From contig CAZBLY010000001.1 in NCBI GenBank assembly GCA_964493265.1, positions 37,027 through 101,026 on the forward strand: DNA of 64,000 nucleotides, read 5' to 3'. The position numbers and the translations under genes are program-made. The notes under the pieces are model-generated. The model was not told the origin of the DNA. It saw only the letters and a list, made by a program, of their open reading frames with translations, and made no database searches. This stretch comes from DAOWHW01 sp964493265 (GTDB lineage: Archaea > Nanobdellota > Nanobdellia > Pacearchaeales > UBA284). This document shows positions 33,865 to 42,005 of this stretch, one piece after another; position 1 is the first letter of the stretch, and the number at the start of each line of letters is the position of its first letter.

Positions 33865-34746
33865 ATGCAAATCAAAGATGTGATAAAGCCATTTGGAAAA
33901 ACAGATGTCCTTTTGTATTATAGCATTATAGCTTCTAAACTAAATAAATTTCTACAAGGTAAAAAGATAGCTACAAAAATATGGCTTCCAACAGGTTTTT
34001 TTCTACGAAGAGGCTCACAAATGGAACCCCTATACATAGAAGAATTTAAAAATGTAACAAAAAATTTAATAAAATTGAGAGCAGAAATGCCACTTCAAAA
34101 AGCTAGGGGAAAAATAACAAAACAACAAGAAAAATTATGGCTTTATTTCCCTCAAGACAAATTAATTGATTTTTTTTATGCAACTAATAATGAAGGAATA
34201 GATAAGCCGATAGAAAGAATTTATTTTGATATAGATAGAGGAAAAAATATAAAGGCAGAAGATGCGCAAAAAGTTACTTTAGAACTTCTTAAAATAATAA
34301 AAAAAGACAAAGAATTCAAGAAACTAATAAAATTTAAAACCATAATCCTTTGGACAGGAAAAAGCTTTCATTTATATCTTCTTTTAAAAAGAAAAATGCC
34401 AAGCAGTTTTTATAAAAAATATCTAAGCTATAGTAAAAATGTTCCTTTAGAAAGTTTTACAGGAAAATGGGCTGATCAAATTAATAAACAAACAAAATTT
34501 AAAGTTGCAGGAGGTCATGAAAAAAAACCAAAGACAATTACTATAGATCCTAGCCAGACTCCAAGCGGTAAACTTGCAAGATGCCCTTTTGCTTTACATA
34601 TGAAAAACCCAAAAGAAATTAATGGAATTTCAGTTCCACTCAACGAAAAGATGTTAAGAGATAAAAATTTAACAAAAAAACTCAAAACCCTTACCCCGGA
34701 TAAAGTTGTCAAAAATCTAAATAATTGGGCAAAAAATTTAAAATAA
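33865..34746 (+). CDS. priS: AEP-superfamily DNA primase (PriS-like catalytic subunit)
   Basis: The start at 33865 fits the TATA box. The 293-residue protein carries the three primase catalytic motifs: DID (Asp122, Asp124) in IYFDIDRGKN, SFH (His169) in WTGKSFHLYL, and the third Asp228 in ITIDPSQTPSG, followed by ARCPFALHMKN, the segment that binds template or nucleotide in archaeal-eukaryotic primases. It makes RNA/DNA primers for replication. No PriL gene is adjacent. It may instead be a PolDom-like repair primase; length and SGKLARCPFALH favour the replicative type. Confidence 0.85.
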   Translation: MQIKDVIKPFGKTDVLLYYSIIASKLNKFLQGKKIATKIWLPTGFFLRRGSQMEPLYIEEFKNVTKNLIKLRAEMPLQKARGKITKQQEKLWLYFPQDKLIDFFYATNNEGIDKPIERIYFDIDRGKNIKAEDAQKVTLELLKIIKKDKEFKKLIKFKTIILWTGKSFHLYLLLKRKMPSSFYKKYLSYSKNVPLESFTGKWADQINKQTKFKVAGGHEKKPKTITIDPSQTPSGKLARCPFALHMKNPKEINGISVPLNEKMLRDKNLTKKLKTLTPDKVVKNLNNWAKNLK

Positions 34747-34758
34747 AATGGTAATAAA

Positions 34759-35151
34759 ATGGTTATAAAATATGAAGAAGCTTCAGATATAAAAAGAAAA
34801 ATTAATTTGTTAGTTGAAACACTTGGAATGAATTATCTAAATCAAAATAGAATTTTTTGTATTAGAAGCCATGGCTCTAAATCAAGAAGTGTTATTGCCA
34901 GATGCCACTCACTTCCAAAGATAATGCAACTTTCTCTTGAAACAGAGCCAGCCTATATAATTGAGGTAATAAGTGAAAATTTCGACATACAGAACGATAA
35001 TGAAAAGATTAAAACATTGATTCATGAACTATTACACATTCCTAAAAGTTTTGGCGGGGGTTTTAGATATCATAATGTAATTACTAAAACAAAAATTGAG
35101 AGACTATTTAATAGATACAAAAATTCTATCGACGAGGATAGAAAGGTTTAA
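34759..35151 (+). CDS. Putative zinc metallopeptidase-like protein (HExxH)
   Basis: A 130-residue protein with LIHELLHIPKSFGGGFRYH: the HELLH zinc site is followed by a His about 14 residues later that could be the third ligand. The family resembles small putative metallopeptidases found in archaea and phages. No signal peptide is present, so it should act in the cytoplasm. It follows the primase by 12 bases and may share its transcript. Confidence 0.72.
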   Translation: MVIKYEEASDIKRKINLLVETLGMNYLNQNRIFCIRSHGSKSRSVIARCHSLPKIMQLSLETEPAYIIEVISENFDIQNDNEKIKTLIHELLHIPKSFGGGFRYHNVITKTKIERLFNRYKNSIDEDRKV

Positions 35152-35250
35152 ATATAAGTTCTACTTTAAAGATTTGTTAAATGGCTAAGGTAAAATATTA
35201 AACCTTAAAATTTAAATCAAAACTAAATAAGAAAAGGAGGTTAATAAAAA

Positions 35251-35412
35251 ATGGGAAAAGTTCTTGTAAAAAACGTAATTAAGAGAAAGAAAGGTTATCT
35301 TTACTATGTCGACGGAAAAGGCAATGTCTGTGAAGCAAAAATGGCTCGAGGCGGAAGAAAGAAAAAGAAAAAAGCCAAAAAGAAAGTAAAGAAAAGAAAA
35401 AAGAAAAGATAA
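35251..35412 (+). CDS. Very basic 53-residue protein
   Basis: A short gene with an AAGGAGG ribosome site 10 bases upstream. The product starts MGKVLVKNVIKRKKGYLYYV, continues DGKGNVCEAKMARGG, and ends in a tail of almost only Lys and Arg. The ordered N-terminal half with tyrosines and glycine turn plus basic tail suggests a ribosome- or DNA-binding protein. I recognise the pattern as a recurrent small archaeal protein but know no function. Confidence 0.75.
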   Translation: MGKVLVKNVIKRKKGYLYYVDGKGNVCEAKMARGGRKKKKKAKKKVKKRKKKR

Positions 35413-35440
35413 GCCTAATTTTTAATTATTTTTTTTCTTT

Positions 35441-35490
35441 TTTATTTTTTAATTTATTGTTTATTATTTATTTTTTTAATTTATTGTTTA
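35441..35490. repeat. Direct repeat of 23-24 bases in a convergent terminator region
   Basis: TTTATTTTTTAATTTATTGTTTA at 35441-35463 is repeated with one extra T at 35467-35490. The T-rich copies lie between two convergent genes, so they probably serve as terminators. The second copy includes the stop codon of the minus-strand gene. Confidence 0.6.
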
Positions 35491-35754
35491 CTTCTCTTCT
35501 TTAAACCCAAAAAGAAGCAATTTTATAATAAAAAAACCAAGTATTGTTCCAATTGGTATAAAAATCAAATAAGGATAAGGCGTGGTAAAAATAAATTTTA
35601 GTTCCATAGGCCATTTATAAAAACTTTGATGAATGTCAAATAAAAAAATTATGACAAAAGAAATCAACGCAGGAATAAATAAAAATACAAAATCAGCAAT
35701 CAACTCTTCTTTTGTTATGATTCCTTTCCTTATCTTCTTCAGATGTTTCCTCAT
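35488..35754 (-). CDS. Small membrane protein, two spans
   Basis: An 88-residue protein with a basic start (MRKHLKKIRKG) and hydrophobic spans at about residues 25-45 and 60-82, ending FGFKEEK. The loop holds SFYKWPMELKF. No family recognised. It is divergent from Kae1, sharing a 75-base promoter gap. Confidence 0.6.
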   Translation of the reverse strand: MRKHLKKIRKGIITKEELIADFVFLFIPALISFVIIFLFDIHQSFYKWPMELKFIFTTPYPYLIFIPIGTILGFFIIKLLLFGFKEEK

Positions 35755-35829
35755 AAAATTAAATAGATAAGATATTATATAAATATTTCTTATAACAAAC
35801 TATAAAAGTTTCTTTCTTTTTTCTTTATT

Positions 35830-36819
35830 ATGAAAAAAGTGGTCTGTTTAGGAATTGAAAGTACTGCCCACACTTTTGGGATAGCCATAGTAAATAACAA
35901 AGGAAAAATTTTAGCTAATGTTAAGGATAGTTACACAACAACAAAAGGGGGCATAATTCCTCTTGAAGCTGGAAAACACCATAATAAAGTTAAAGGAAAA
36001 ATCTTGAAACAAGCATTAACAGAATCTGGTTTAGAACTTAAAGACATAAATATAATAGCCTTCTCACAAGGACCTGGTTTGGCTCCTTGTCTTTTGCAAG
36101 GAAAAAACTTAGCAAAAAAATTAGCTAGACAATTAAAAAAACCCTTGATTGGCGTAAATCATTGCATAGCACATCTTGAAATAGGAAAACTGCTCACAAA
36201 AACAAAAAATCCTGTTCTATTATATGTTTCAGGAGCTAATACTCAAGTAATAAGTTATTCATCAGGAAAATATAGAATTTTTGGTGAAACTCTTGATATT
36301 GGTGCAGGAAATTTTATAGATACTTTCGCACGCCATTGTGGAATTGGTTTCCCAGGAGGTCCAAGAATAGCTGAACTTGCCAAAAAATCTAATAAATTTA
36401 TTGAATTGCCATACTCTGTCAAAGGAATGGATGTTGCATTTTCTGGCTTACTTACAAATCTAAAACAAAAATATGATAAAGGCTATAAAATTGAAGATCT
36501 AAGTTATTCATTACAAGAACATGCTTTTGCAATGTTAATTGAAACTGCTGAAAGGGCTATGGCTCATCTTAAGAAAAAAGAGCTTTTGTTAGGTGGGGGA
36601 GTTGCTTGTAATTCAAGACTTCAGGAAATGGCAAAAATAATGTGTAAAGAAAGAGATGCTAAATTTTTTTACCCACCTAATAATTTTCTTGTTGATAATG
36701 CAGCCATGATTGCGTGGACTGGAATTTTGATGTTTAAAGCTGGCCAAAAATTATCTATGAAAAAAGCCGACATCAAACCTTATGAAAGAACTGATGATGT
36801 TGAAATTAAGTGGATATAA
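35830..36819 (+). CDS. kae1: tRNA N6-threonylcarbamoyladenosine synthase subunit Kae1
   Basis: Kae1 is the catalytic part of the KEOPS complex that forms t6A37 in tRNAs. The 329-residue ASKHA-fold protein shows LGIESTAHTFG at the N terminus, GLAPCLLQG, the metal-binding NHCIAHLEIGK and VSGANTQV, with GGGVACNSRLQEM near the C terminus. No Bud32 kinase is fused to it and none lies adjacent. Its t6A product is the substrate of the methylthiotransferase encoded at 56914. Confidence 0.96.
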   Translation: MKKVVCLGIESTAHTFGIAIVNNKGKILANVKDSYTTTKGGIIPLEAGKHHNKVKGKILKQALTESGLELKDINIIAFSQGPGLAPCLLQGKNLAKKLARQLKKPLIGVNHCIAHLEIGKLLTKTKNPVLLYVSGANTQVISYSSGKYRIFGETLDIGAGNFIDTFARHCGIGFPGGPRIAELAKKSNKFIELPYSVKGMDVAFSGLLTNLKQKYDKGYKIEDLSYSLQEHAFAMLIETAERAMAHLKKKELLLGGGVACNSRLQEMAKIMCKERDAKFFYPPNNFLVDNAAMIAWTGILMFKAGQKLSMKKADIKPYERTDDVEIKWI

Positions 36820-36928
36820 TGTTACTACCACTTTATCCTAACGCCTTTTATCGTCGGAAATGTTTCTTTTCTCAATTTAACTAAAAAAATGATTTTTTAT
36901 GTTGTACTATGCTGGTAGTAACATAATA
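36815..36928. repeat. 16-bp inverted repeat bounding about 110 bases
   Basis: The left arm 36815-36830 and the right arm 36913-36928 are reverse complements at 15 of 16 positions (core ATGTTACTACCA). The 82-base centre encodes nothing. The left arm overlaps the last Kae1 codons. It may be a long stem-loop terminator or a MITE-like remnant; no target duplication was visible. Confidence 0.55.
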
Positions 36929-37013
36929 CCGAATAATAGAAAGGTTTATAAGTAGCTATCACTTGAAAATAATAACAAATTAAATCAATTTTAAAATTAA
37001 ATTATTTAAAAAA

Positions 37014-38414
37014 ATGAAACAAAACAAAATGAAAGGCAAACTTGGTTTGTTTTTTGTTTTAGCCTTTGTTAGTATTCTAGGATTGTTAGTTAGTGGTGCA
37101 GTAGCTACAGAATGGCAAGAACCAAGTCTACCAAAAATTGCACAAATGACTGTTTATGTCAATGGCAATGTTGCTTGGTATGGTTGGTGTGAACCTGTAG
37201 AAGGCCCTATACCAGTTCCTCCAGTAAACGGAGAAATAGAAATTGAACAATTTGACGACTATACTTGTTATTCACATCAAGTTGCAATTCCAGCTCTTGA
37301 ACGTGGAGAAGATATGTCTGTTAAAGTTTTGTTCACATCAAACTTTAATTTAGATGAAGTTAAGGTTAAAACCTGGTTAAATGGCTACAGAGAAGAGATT
37401 GAAGACCAATCAGCAGAGTTCGATGTCTTTAAAGGAAATCTTTACAGTAAGACTATGTTCTTGAACATGCCTGAAGATATTGATGCTAAAGATCAATATA
37501 CTTTACATGTAAAGATCATAGACCAAAATGAACTTAATGGCGTTGATGAAGCTAAAATAGATACAACTGTACAAAGAACATCTAACTTACTTGAGATATT
37601 ATCTATTGATTTCTATGATCATGACAATTTCTATAAAGGAGTCTGTGGAGAATGTAGTGTTACATTTCAAACAGGTACAACTCTTTATTCAGATATTGTT
37701 ATAAAGAATAGAGGAAATCATGTGTTAGAAGATATCTATGTTAAGGTAAGTATTCCTGACCTTTGTATGGAAAGAGTAGTTTATCTTGGAGATTTAGGAA
37801 CACACGACAACAAATATCAAGATACAGAAAAAATAACCATGGCATTTCCTTTACCTGATAAGGAAGGAACCTATGAAATGGTTATAGAAGCTTACAATTC
37901 AAAAGTTAATACTAGGGAAACAAGGACTATCGTACTTGAACACAAAGTAGAAAGAGAGATTGAAGTTCTTCCACAAATTACAGAAGCTTTCGTAAATCAA
38001 GGTGAAACCGCACAATTTAGTATATTTGTGACAAATCTTGGTGAAAGTTATGAAACATTTGTAGTTGAAGTTTTAGGAGCTGATGGCTGGTCAACAGTCA
38101 AAATCAATCCCGCATCTTTCAGTCTAGGTAGTGGAGAAAGTAAGATAATCAACTTGAACTTAGATGTTAACGAAGATACAGAAGCTGGCAAATATCCATT
38201 TACAGTTCGTGTTAACTACGGTAATGACGCTAAGCAGTTCAATTTTACTGCAAATATTGAAGAAGCAGGAATTTCAGCAGATTGGAAAGTGATTTTAATG
38301 GTTATAGGTATTGTTCTTGCTATTGCAGTCATTGTTTTACTTGCTATAATGCTTGCAAAACAAAGATCAGCTAGTGAAGAAGAAAGACCTGAAACTGTTG
38401 AAAGTTACTACTAA
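37014..38414 (+). CDS. Large secreted, membrane-anchored protein with NEW3/CARDB-like Ig domains
   Basis: The 466-residue protein has a signal peptide (about residues 1-30), three or four beta-sandwich regions and a C-terminal transmembrane helix (about 424-447) followed by a charged cytoplasmic tail. The segment EAFVNQGETAQFSIFVTNLGESYETFVVEV and the later GSGESKIINLNLDVNEDTEAGKY match NEW3/CARDB-type folds (shown here only in part). A CGECS pair sits mid-chain. It is likely a surface-layer or envelope protein. A clear TATA box at 36942 and codon use richer in C than neighbours suggest strong expression. Confidence 0.75.
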   Translation: MKQNKMKGKLGLFFVLAFVSILGLLVSGAVATEWQEPSLPKIAQMTVYVNGNVAWYGWCEPVEGPIPVPPVNGEIEIEQFDDYTCYSHQVAIPALERGEDMSVKVLFTSNFNLDEVKVKTWLNGYREEIEDQSAEFDVFKGNLYSKTMFLNMPEDIDAKDQYTLHVKIIDQNELNGVDEAKIDTTVQRTSNLLEILSIDFYDHDNFYKGVCGECSVTFQTGTTLYSDIVIKNRGNHVLEDIYVKVSIPDLCMERVVYLGDLGTHDNKYQDTEKITMAFPLPDKEGTYEMVIEAYNSKVNTRETRTIVLEHKVEREIEVLPQITEAFVNQGETAQFSIFVTNLGESYETFVVEVLGADGWSTVKINPASFSLGSGESKIINLNLDVNEDTEAGKYPFTVRVNYGNDAKQFNFTANIEEAGISADWKVILMVIGIVLAIAVIVLLAIMLAKQRSASEEERPETVESYY

Positions 38415-38460
38415 TCACGAGAACCCTAAAGGCTAAACAAAACAACAAAGAAAAAAACAA

Positions 38461-38515
38461 ATTTTAATTTATTTTTTTTAAACTTTTTTCTTTTTTTCTT
38501 TTTTTTATTATTTAA
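38461..38515 (+). terminator. Multiple oligo-T terminator
   Basis: Several T runs of five to eight bases lie within 55 bases after the surface-protein gene, separated by a few A and C. This is strong intrinsic archaeal termination, fitting a highly expressed gene. Confidence 0.55.
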
Positions 38516-38563
38516 TTAATAAAAAGATTTATATATTCCCATTATATAGTAATAACAGATAAA

Positions 38564-39085
38564 ATGGCATATTTTAAATATAATCCAGTTGCAGTAAAAA
38601 ACTTAGCTACAAAAATCATTGGTTCAACAAAAAAAGAAGTTATTGAATGTATTAATTGTATAAATATTGATTATTTAAATCAAAAACAATTTAAAGAAAT
38701 AATAGACATTCCTAATTTAGATAAAATTGAAAATATAAATAATGTTGAAATTAATTGTTATCCACCTATGTCTGCTTCCACCCATGTCATAAATGCTAAA
38801 ATATTAGATAATTTTGTATTTAATATAAATGCAGGCATTTATTATTATATGGCTGATCAATTTAAAAATCTTGAAAAAACTAAAAAAGGGCCTTTATATT
38901 TTTTACAAACAACCCATATAAATGGAGCTCTTATACCTAGAATTGCTGTTGAAGCCGTTAAAAAATATGATTGGAATCAACATAAAAATGAGGTAAAAAG
39001 AATGTTAGAACAACGCGAAAAAGTTTTACAAAAGATGAAAAAAAGAAAAATTTTAGTAAGAATAATAAATCCAAAATTAAATTAA
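38564..39085 (+). CDS. Hypothetical soluble protein
   Basis: A 173-residue protein not recognised. It has CYPPMSASTHVINAKI in the middle, INAGIYYYMADQFKNL, and a basic helical C terminus (KVLQKMKKRKIL). There is no signal peptide. A TATA-like ATTTATATATTC lies about 35 bases upstream. It precedes the L7Ae operon with its own gap, so is probably separate. Confidence 0.55.
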   Translation: MAYFKYNPVAVKNLATKIIGSTKKEVIECINCINIDYLNQKQFKEIIDIPNLDKIENINNVEINCYPPMSASTHVINAKILDNFVFNINAGIYYYMADQFKNLEKTKKGPLYFLQTTHINGALIPRIAVEAVKKYDWNQHKNEVKRMLEQREKVLQKMKKRKILVRIINPKLN

Positions 39086-39178
39086 TTAGTTCTCGAAACA
39101 TTTTTAAATCTAGATGAATACTATTTTTTAACCATATGACTAAAGCAAATAAATAAATTGCTAATGAGGGAGGTTAAA

Positions 39179-39625
39179 ATGGTTTCTGCTTATGAAGTCG
39201 TGGAAATAGCAAGAAAATCTGGAAAAGTTGAGAAAGGAACAAACGAAGTTACTAAAGCTATAGAGAGAGGTACTGCAAAATTTGTTGTTATAGCTGATGA
39301 TGTTGAGCCTAAAGAGGTTATACAGCATCTTCCTTTGTTATGTGATGAAAAAGGAATTCCTTATACAATAGTTGATTCTAAAAAGAAATTAGGAATAGCT
39401 GTAGGAATTAATGTATCAACAGCTTCTGTAGCCATTATAGAAGCTGGAAAATCAGCATCACAATTATTAACATTAGGAAAATCAACAGCCAAAACTGCAG
39501 CAAAAGTAAAGCAAGTATCAGTAGAAAAAACAGAAGAAAAAGAAAAGAAAGAAGAAAAACCAAAATCTGAACCTGAAAAAGCTCCAGAAGAAGTTGAACA
39601 AGCTAAATCCACTGAACAAAAATAA
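39179..39625 (+). CDS. rpl7ae: Ribosomal protein L7Ae
   Basis: The start is ATG 39179, 4 bases after GGGAGG; an upstream ATG overlaps this site. The first 117 residues form the L7Ae fold: GTNEVTKAIERGTAKFVVIADD, then LCDEKGIPY and VDSKKKLGIAVG. It binds kink-turns in rRNA, box C/D and H/ACA RNAs and RNase P. A tail of about 35 residues rich in Lys, Glu and Pro extends beyond the normal archaeal end (about 120) and is likely disordered. Confidence 0.95.
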   Translation: MVSAYEVVEIARKSGKVEKGTNEVTKAIERGTAKFVVIADDVEPKEVIQHLPLLCDEKGIPYTIVDSKKKLGIAVGINVSTASVAIIEAGKSASQLLTLGKSTAKTAAKVKQVSVEKTEEKEKKEEKPKSEPEKAPEEVEQAKSTEQK

Positions 39626-39664
39626 AATAAATTAAACAAATAATAAAACAAGAACATCAAAAAT

Positions 39665-39955
39665 ATGATGAGAAAACAAGAAACAAGAGATGTTAAAGGA
39701 AAAGGTAAGAGAGGAATAGATAAAATAGTTGGTGGAGCTGTTCCTGCCGTAGTCCTAGAAATATCTGGAAGAACTGGCTTTAGAGGCGAGCTAACACAAG
39801 TTAAAGCCAGAATAATGCAAGGTAATGATAAAGGAAAACTCATAAGAAGAAATGTTAAAGGTCCTGTCAGATTAAAAGATATTCTTATGCTTAGAGAAAC
39901 TCAAATTGAGGCAAGAAGAATAAGATCAAAAGTAATGAAAGGAGCTTATACCTAA
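39665..39955 (+). CDS. rps28e: 30S ribosomal protein S28e (eS28)
   Basis: A 96-residue OB-fold protein with GRTGFRGELTQVKARIM, NVKGPVRLKDILMLRETQIEARRI, the standard eS28 end. A 25-residue basic N-terminal extension is present. It follows L7Ae and precedes eL24, the common archaeal order. Confidence 0.96.
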   Translation: MMRKQETRDVKGKGKRGIDKIVGGAVPAVVLEISGRTGFRGELTQVKARIMQGNDKGKLIRRNVKGPVRLKDILMLRETQIEARRIRSKVMKGAYT

Positions 39956-39959
39956 TAAA

Positions 39960-40136
39960 ATGGCAAAATGTTCATTCTGTTCAAAAGATATTGGACCAGG
40001 CAGAGGAATTACTTTTGTAACAATAGAAGGCAGAATTTTTCATTTTTGTAGTAGAAAATGTAGAGTGGCTTTCAAATTAGGAAGAAATAAGAAAAAACTC
40101 GGTTGGATAAGAAAAAAGAAGAAGACCAAAAAATAA
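39960..40136 (+). CDS. rpl24e: 50S ribosomal protein L24e (eL24)
   Basis: A 58-residue gene starting 4 bases after the eS28 stop. The zinc site is CSFCSKDIGPGRG and FCSRKC, with FKLGRNKKKLGW following, exactly as in eL24. The C terminus is Lys-rich. It completes the L7Ae-eS28-eL24 operon. Confidence 0.96.
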   Translation: MAKCSFCSKDIGPGRGITFVTIEGRIFHFCSRKCRVAFKLGRNKKKLGWIRKKKKTKK

Positions 40137-40225
40137 TAAAACAAAGTAAAAAGTAAAAATTTAAATAACAATTCTTCTATTTTTATATAATAGAAATATT
40201 AAAAGAGGTAGAAAGAAAAGCAAAA

Positions 40226-41788
40226 ATGCCAGAATTGCCTGTTCCTAAAATTCCAGAAGCATCAAAACCAAAACACCCTATTATTAATCTTAATCCAGAA
40301 ATTCCTCCACTAAGAAGAATTGAAGATAAGACAAAAATAAATATCAGATATGTTTTAGTTGCCCCTTATGTAACAGCCCACATCTATTGGAATGAAAAAA
40401 TTTCTGAAGTTGTTTATGAAATCGAAGAACCTATATTAAACAGCTTTGAACAAAAAACTCTTGAAGATATTGAATCTGGAATGTTAGAACTAATAAATCT
40501 AGGAGCAGCAGTTGAAAAAAGTCAAGAAGCCTTATTAACCTATATTGACAAAATGGCCAAACTAATATTAAATGAGCTTGGCAGAACTATAAATAAAGAA
40601 AGTTATTTAAGAATTTTTTATTATCTTTATAGAGATTTTATTGGAATGAATGAAATTGAACCGCTTTTAAGAGATTTTTTTATTGAAGATATAGAATGTA
40701 ATGGCGCTAAAACCCCCGTCTATATTGTTCATAGAATTTATAGAAATATGAGAACAAATTTAAAATACAAGGAAATTCCAAAACTCGCAAATTTTGTTGA
40801 AAAACTTGCTCAAAGATGTGGCCGTTATGTTAGTTATGCTACCCCTCTTTTAGATGGAACACTTCCAGATGGTTCTAGAGTCAATGCGACATATGCAACA
40901 GAAATTACAAGTAAAGGGCCAACTTTTACAATAAGAAAATTTACAAAAGTTCCATGGACTCCAATACAACTTATTTCAATGAATACTCTTAGCCCAGAAA
41001 TGCTGGCTTATTTCTGGATTCTTATGGAATATAAATCAAATGTTCTTATTACCGGAGGAACCGGAAGTGGAAAAACATCTATGCTTAATGCGCTAGCTTT
41101 TTTTATCCCTCCAGAAGCTCGTGTTGTTTCAGTAGAAGATACTAGAGAAATAAATCTACCAAGAGAAAATTGGCTTCCAAGTGTTGCCAGAGCAGGGCTT
41201 GTAGGAGCAGGCGAAATAGATATGTTTACTCTTCTTAAAGAATCTTTCAGACAAAATCCAGATTATGTTATTGTTGGTGAAGTTAGAGGTAAGGAAGCTT
41301 TTGTTTTATTCCAAGCAATGGCAGCAGGTCATCCTTCATTAAGTACAATGCATGCAGATTCTGTAGAAACCATAATCAGACGTCTAGAAACGCCACCAAT
41401 AAACCTAAACCCTACACTTGTCAATACTCTTGATGCTGTTGTTATTATGACCCATGCTATTGTCAACAAAGAAGAAACACGACGTTTAAGACAAGTTACT
41501 GAAATAGTTGATGTAACAGCAGAAGGAATTGCTCTAACAAATATTCCTTTCAAATGGAATCCTTCTGAAGATTCATTTTATTTTAAAACAGAAAGTAAAG
41601 TTTTTGAAAAAATTTGTAAAAGATATGGTATTTCAAAAAAAGACTTACTTAAAGAATTCCATATAAGAACAAAACTGCTCTTTACTCTTTACAAAAAGAA
41701 AATTTATGATTTTGCAACAGTTCAAAAAATAATCAATGAATATTACAAAAATCCAAAAAAAGTCATTGCAAGATACCTAAGAAGATAA
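40226..41788 (+). CDS. Type II/IV secretion or archaeal pilus ATPase (GspE/ArlI family)
   Basis: A 520-residue hexameric ATPase for pilus assembly or secretion. The Walker A motif is GGTGSGKTS, the Asp box VSVEDTREI, the Walker B IVGEVRGKEA and the His box STMHADSV. The long N-terminal region (about 1-230) fits the archaeal ArlI/PilB layout. It opens a cluster with two TadC/ArlJ-like membrane proteins, which together would assemble adhesive pili or an archaellum-like fibre; no pilin or archaellin gene is seen in the window. Confidence 0.93.
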   Translation: MPELPVPKIPEASKPKHPIINLNPEIPPLRRIEDKTKINIRYVLVAPYVTAHIYWNEKISEVVYEIEEPILNSFEQKTLEDIESGMLELINLGAAVEKSQEALLTYIDKMAKLILNELGRTINKESYLRIFYYLYRDFIGMNEIEPLLRDFFIEDIECNGAKTPVYIVHRIYRNMRTNLKYKEIPKLANFVEKLAQRCGRYVSYATPLLDGTLPDGSRVNATYATEITSKGPTFTIRKFTKVPWTPIQLISMNTLSPEMLAYFWILMEYKSNVLITGGTGSGKTSMLNALAFFIPPEARVVSVEDTREINLPRENWLPSVARAGLVGAGEIDMFTLLKESFRQNPDYVIVGEVRGKEAFVLFQAMAAGHPSLSTMHADSVETIIRRLETPPINLNPTLVNTLDAVVIMTHAIVNKEETRRLRQVTEIVDVTAEGIALTNIPFKWNPSEDSFYFKTESKVFEKICKRYGISKKDLLKEFHIRTKLLFTLYKKKIYDFATVQKIINEYYKNPKKVIARYLRR

Positions 41789-41818
41789 AAATAAAAAAAG
41801 ACAAGATTAAAAATAAAA

Positions 41819-41992
41819 ATGATATCACAAGATAAAATAGCTTTTCTAATGCATTTAATAATATCTTCAAAAGAATCTCTTATTGCACTTGAACAAGCTC
41901 TTAAAATTGGAGATGAAAAAAAAGTTGAGGAGATTAAAAATTCCCTTATAAAATTAAATAAAGCCACTAAAAAAAATTTAGACCAATATTAA
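41819..41992 (+). CDS. Small helical protein in the pilus cluster
   Basis: A 57-residue ORF between the ATPase and the first membrane protein, with short gaps on both sides (30 and 13 bases). The product, starting MISQDKIAFLMHLIISSKES, forms one or two amphipathic helices and lacks a signal peptide or cysteine. It may be a small cytoplasmic partner of the pilus machine. The call is based on gene spacing and local composition. Confidence 0.6.
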   Translation: MISQDKIAFLMHLIISSKESLIALEQALKIGDEKKVEEIKNSLIKLNKATKKNLDQY

Positions 41993-42005
41993 AGTTAAAA
42001 TTAAA

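Noticed and set aside
39361..39843. 160-residue minus-strand ORF across L7Ae and eS28
   Set aside because: It is a Ser/Phe-rich mirror of Lys/Glu-rich coding on the other strand.
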